Shown here piece after piece: positions 4,572-6,589 of a DNA stretch of 6,589 nt. This DNA comes from Bacteroidales bacterium. Lineage in GTDB: Bacteria > Bacteroidota > Bacteroidia > Bacteroidales > PUMT01. The first letter of the stretch is position 1. Every line of letters begins with the position of its first letter. Location of the stretch: positions 1 to 6,589 of the forward strand of contig SKQJ01000381.1 in assembly GCA_007119075.1 (NCBI GenBank). The letters run 5' to 3'. The position numbers were made by a program, and so were the translations under genes. The notes under the pieces were generated by a model. The model made no database searches. It was not told the DNA's origin and worked only from the letters and a program-made list of their open reading frames with translations.

Positions 4572-6589
4572 TCATTTTCTCCTTGTTACCTCAGATGGTA
4601 ATTTGCCAAAAAAATTACGGAAGGTTTTTGTAAAATAGCCCGGGTCATCATAACCAACCATATATGCTATTTCAGCAATAGTAGCGGCATCGTTTTGCAA
4701 TAATTCCATTGCTCTGTGCATCCGCACCGTACGAATAAACCGGCTTGCCGACATATTGACCAGGGCCTTCAGTTTCCGGTGGATCTGGGATTTGCTCATA
4801 CCTACTTCTTTTCCCAGGTCATTGACCGAAAATTCATGATTCCCAATGTTTTCATTAACTGCTGCCAGGAGTTTATTCATGTAAACCGTGTCACGCGAAT
4901 TAACCAGCATCTCACCGGGATTGATTATGTTGCCGGAGCTGAACTTTTCCCTTAATCTGCGTCTGCTTTCAATTAAATTATCGACCCTCGCCTTTAACTC
5001 CTTTGCTCTAAAGGGTTTAATTATATAATCATCAGCACCGGTGCCCAGTCCTGTAATCTTGTCCTGAGAAAAGGCACTTGAAGTAAGAAGAATTACAGGG
5101 ATATGACTGGTCCTTTCGCTTTTTTTAAGTTTTTCGCAAAGCTCATAACCATCAGTCCCCGGCAAAATCACTTCACTTATGATAAGGTCGGGAATAAATT
5201 CATTTGCCTTTTGAATTCCCTCCCCCGCGGCGGTTGAATCAATAATACGGTATTCTTTTTCAAGTATCCCTGCAATAAAATCACTCACCCCCGGGTGATC
5301 TTCCACAACCAGTACCCAGGGTTTATTGAGATCGGATGCAAAATGATCAGGAATATTTTTGGCCGGCACGTAATAGGGATGTTTGCGGGACAGCGCCGGT
5401 CGCCCTTCAGGCAGAGATTTTTTCTCATGAACAGCTTTTTCAGCAGAGAAGAATTTTTCGCCGGAGGGAAATGTCAGACTGAATACGGTCCCTTCATCCG
5501 GAATGCTTTTTACGCGGATCCGCCCTTTATGCAGCCTGACAAGCTCCCTGACATATGCCAGCCCTACTCCCGAACCTTTCGAATGACTGAGGGATTTCCT
5601 TTCAATACGGTAAAATTGATCATAAATGTAAGGCAATATATCTTCAGGAATCCCAATTCCTGTATCGGCAACTACAAGTTCCAGAAAATCAGCACCTTCC
5701 TTATCAGTATGCCGGCAGATTTTTATTGTTACCCTGCCGTTTTCAGGAGTATATTGAATGGCATTGGATATCAGATTATTGAGAATTGTCTCCAGTATAT
5801 CGGGATCGTAATAAAAGCTGTTTTTAAATTCCTGATTATTCACCCGGGGGTCTTCTTGCACTTCAATCGAAATATTTTTCCCGGCAGCCATTGATGCATA
5901 CGACATTGAAATCCCTTTTACCATTTTAGCGACATCTCCCGTGCGGGCAGCCACAACATAGTTCCTGCTTTGTATCAAAGACAGATCAGACAACTGGTTT
6001 GCAAGCTGCAATAGTCTTTCGGCATTATCACTGATCAGCTGCAGTGCTTTTTTCTTTTCGATATCATCAGATTCTCTGTAAAGTGGATCAAGAGATCCTT
6101 TTATAAGGGTAAGGGGTGTTCGGATTTCCTGCGATATGTTGGTAAATAAGCTTGTTTTGACCTGATCCAGTTCCCTGAGTTTTCGGGTTTCGATATCTGC
6201 GATTTTCATCTGGTGTCGTAGATTGAATCGTGAAAGCTCATACTTCCTGACACCCGAGACAATGAAAATTATTATCGACAGGTATATCAAATAAACCCAG
6301 GCAGGTCTCCATCGGGAATCTCCGCTCTGAGATGTATGTGCTGCGGGCCATTCATTATCCGGGCTGTTGTCTATTCCTATCCGGGACAGATTCGGGAATC
6401 CGTTATCCGGATTTGGTGCTGAAAATGAATCTTGAATTAACCGGAATTCGAGGGTTTGTTGTGGGGTTTGCTGGTCAACCGGTGAGGATTTTACCGGCTG
6501 TAAAAATAAAAAGCAACCCAGAGAGATGAAAACAGGATACAATAGAGGTATTTCAATTTTACTTTTTAACAGATGGCTGTACCTCAAAA
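4572..6589 (-). CDS. Hybrid histidine kinase / receiver / AraC regulator with both phospho-acceptor residues replaced (5' end at window edge)
   Basis: Numbering starts at TTG 6587; the true start may lie just outside, so the CDS is treated as 5'-partial (671 residues seen). In order: a signal or first membrane segment (~13-33), a short extracytoplasmic stretch (~34-95), a membrane helix (~96-113), a linker helix, HisKA (~143-205), HATPase_c (~258-375), a linker, a receiver (~423-540), and an AraC-type domain with two helix-turn-helices (~575-671). ATP-site boxes are present: N box around Asn271/Asn275, DTGIG (308-312), and GSGVGL (338-343). The receiver keeps Glu429/Asp430, Thr502 and Lys524. 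The H-box reads NISQEIRTPL, with Gln153 where the phospho-acceptor His belongs. The receiver reads IISEVILP, with Glu472 replacing the phospho-acceptor Asp. Family members sense through large periplasmic domains and activate nearby genes; here sensing and phosphorelay both look reduced. DNA binding appears intact. Target genes are unknown. Confidence 0.9.
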   Translation of the reverse strand, partial: LRYSHLLKSKIEIPLLYPVFISLGCFLFLQPVKSSPVDQQTPQQTLEFRLIQDSFSAPNPDNGFPNLSRIGIDNSPDNEWPAAHTSQSGDSRWRPAWVYLIYLSIIIFIVSGVRKYELSRFNLRHQMKIADIETRKLRELDQVKTSLFTNISQEIRTPLTLIKGSLDPLYRESDDIEKKKALQLISDNAERLLQLANQLSDLSLIQSRNYVVAARTGDVAKMVKGISMSYASMAAGKNISIEVQEDPRVNNQEFKNSFYYDPDILETILNNLISNAIQYTPENGRVTIKICRHTDKEGADFLELVVADTGIGIPEDILPYIYDQFYRIERKSLSHSKGSGVGLAYVRELVRLHKGRIRVKSIPDEGTVFSLTFPSGEKFFSAEKAVHEKKSLPEGRPALSRKHPYYVPAKNIPDHFASDLNKPWVLVVEDHPGVSDFIAGILEKEYRIIDSTAAGEGIQKANEFIPDLIISEVILPGTDGYELCEKLKKSERTSHIPVILLTSSAFSQDKITGLGTGADDYIIKPFRAKELKARVDNLIESRRRLREKFSSGNIINPGEMLVNSRDTVYMNKLLAAVNENIGNHEFSVNDLGKEVGMSKSQIHRKLKALVNMSASRFIRTVRMHRAMELLQNDAATIAEIAYMVGYDDPGYFTKTFRNFFGKLPSEVTRRK

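Noticed and set aside
5295..5894. Plus-strand 199-codon ORF opposite the hybrid regulator
   Set aside because: It is antisense to conserved kinase and receiver motifs and shows no recognisable protein features.

Overview
The window looks like part of a Bacteroidota (Bacteroidetes) chromosome. The support is a hybrid two-component regulator fused to an AraC-type DNA-binding domain, several short lipoprotein signals (one with a Lys-Lys-Asp-Asp-Asp stretch right after the lipid cysteine), tandem Fn3-like repeats with a remnant of a Fibrobacter-paralogous (FISUMP) domain, and promoters resembling TTG/TAnnTTTG instead of sigma-70 boxes. I do not name a genus.

Layout. Positions 1-1438 (minus) hold the 5' part of a surface lipoprotein: two IPT/TIG domains followed by a Kelch-like beta-propeller that runs off the left edge. 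Positions 1689-2414 (minus) hold a small lipoprotein with two Fn3-like repeats. Its reading frame continues past the stop codon (1596-1688) into the last ~30 residues of a FISUMP domain, so the gene appears to have lost most of its C-terminal domain. Positions 2415-2729 are a divergent intergenic region with two perfect 12-bp palindromes, a possible 46-codon ORF and a candidate promoter. Positions 2730-3548 (plus) encode a lipoprotein of the polysaccharide-deacetylase (NodB) fold. It converges with a minus-strand gene at 3566-4345 for an exported 1-Cys (Prx6-type) peroxiredoxin. The stops are 17 bp apart, and the peroxiredoxin terminator seems to lie inside the deacetylase-like coding sequence. 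Positions 4346-4571 are intergenic. From 4572 to the right edge (minus) is a hybrid histidine kinase / receiver / AraC regulator.

The most striking point is in the regulator. The kinase ATP-binding boxes, the other receiver residues and the AraC domain look intact, but both phosphorylation sites are replaced: the H-box histidine by Gln and the receiver aspartate by Glu. It may act without a phosphorelay, or have a receiver held in an active-like state. Its extracytoplasmic part is also very short compared with classical Bacteroides hybrid regulators.

The window is mainly cell-envelope accessory content (three lipoproteins and a secreted peroxidase) plus a regulator. There is no clear shared pathway, and no tRNA, rRNA, CRISPR array or insertion sequence was seen. 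That the regulator controls its neighbours is only a possibility.
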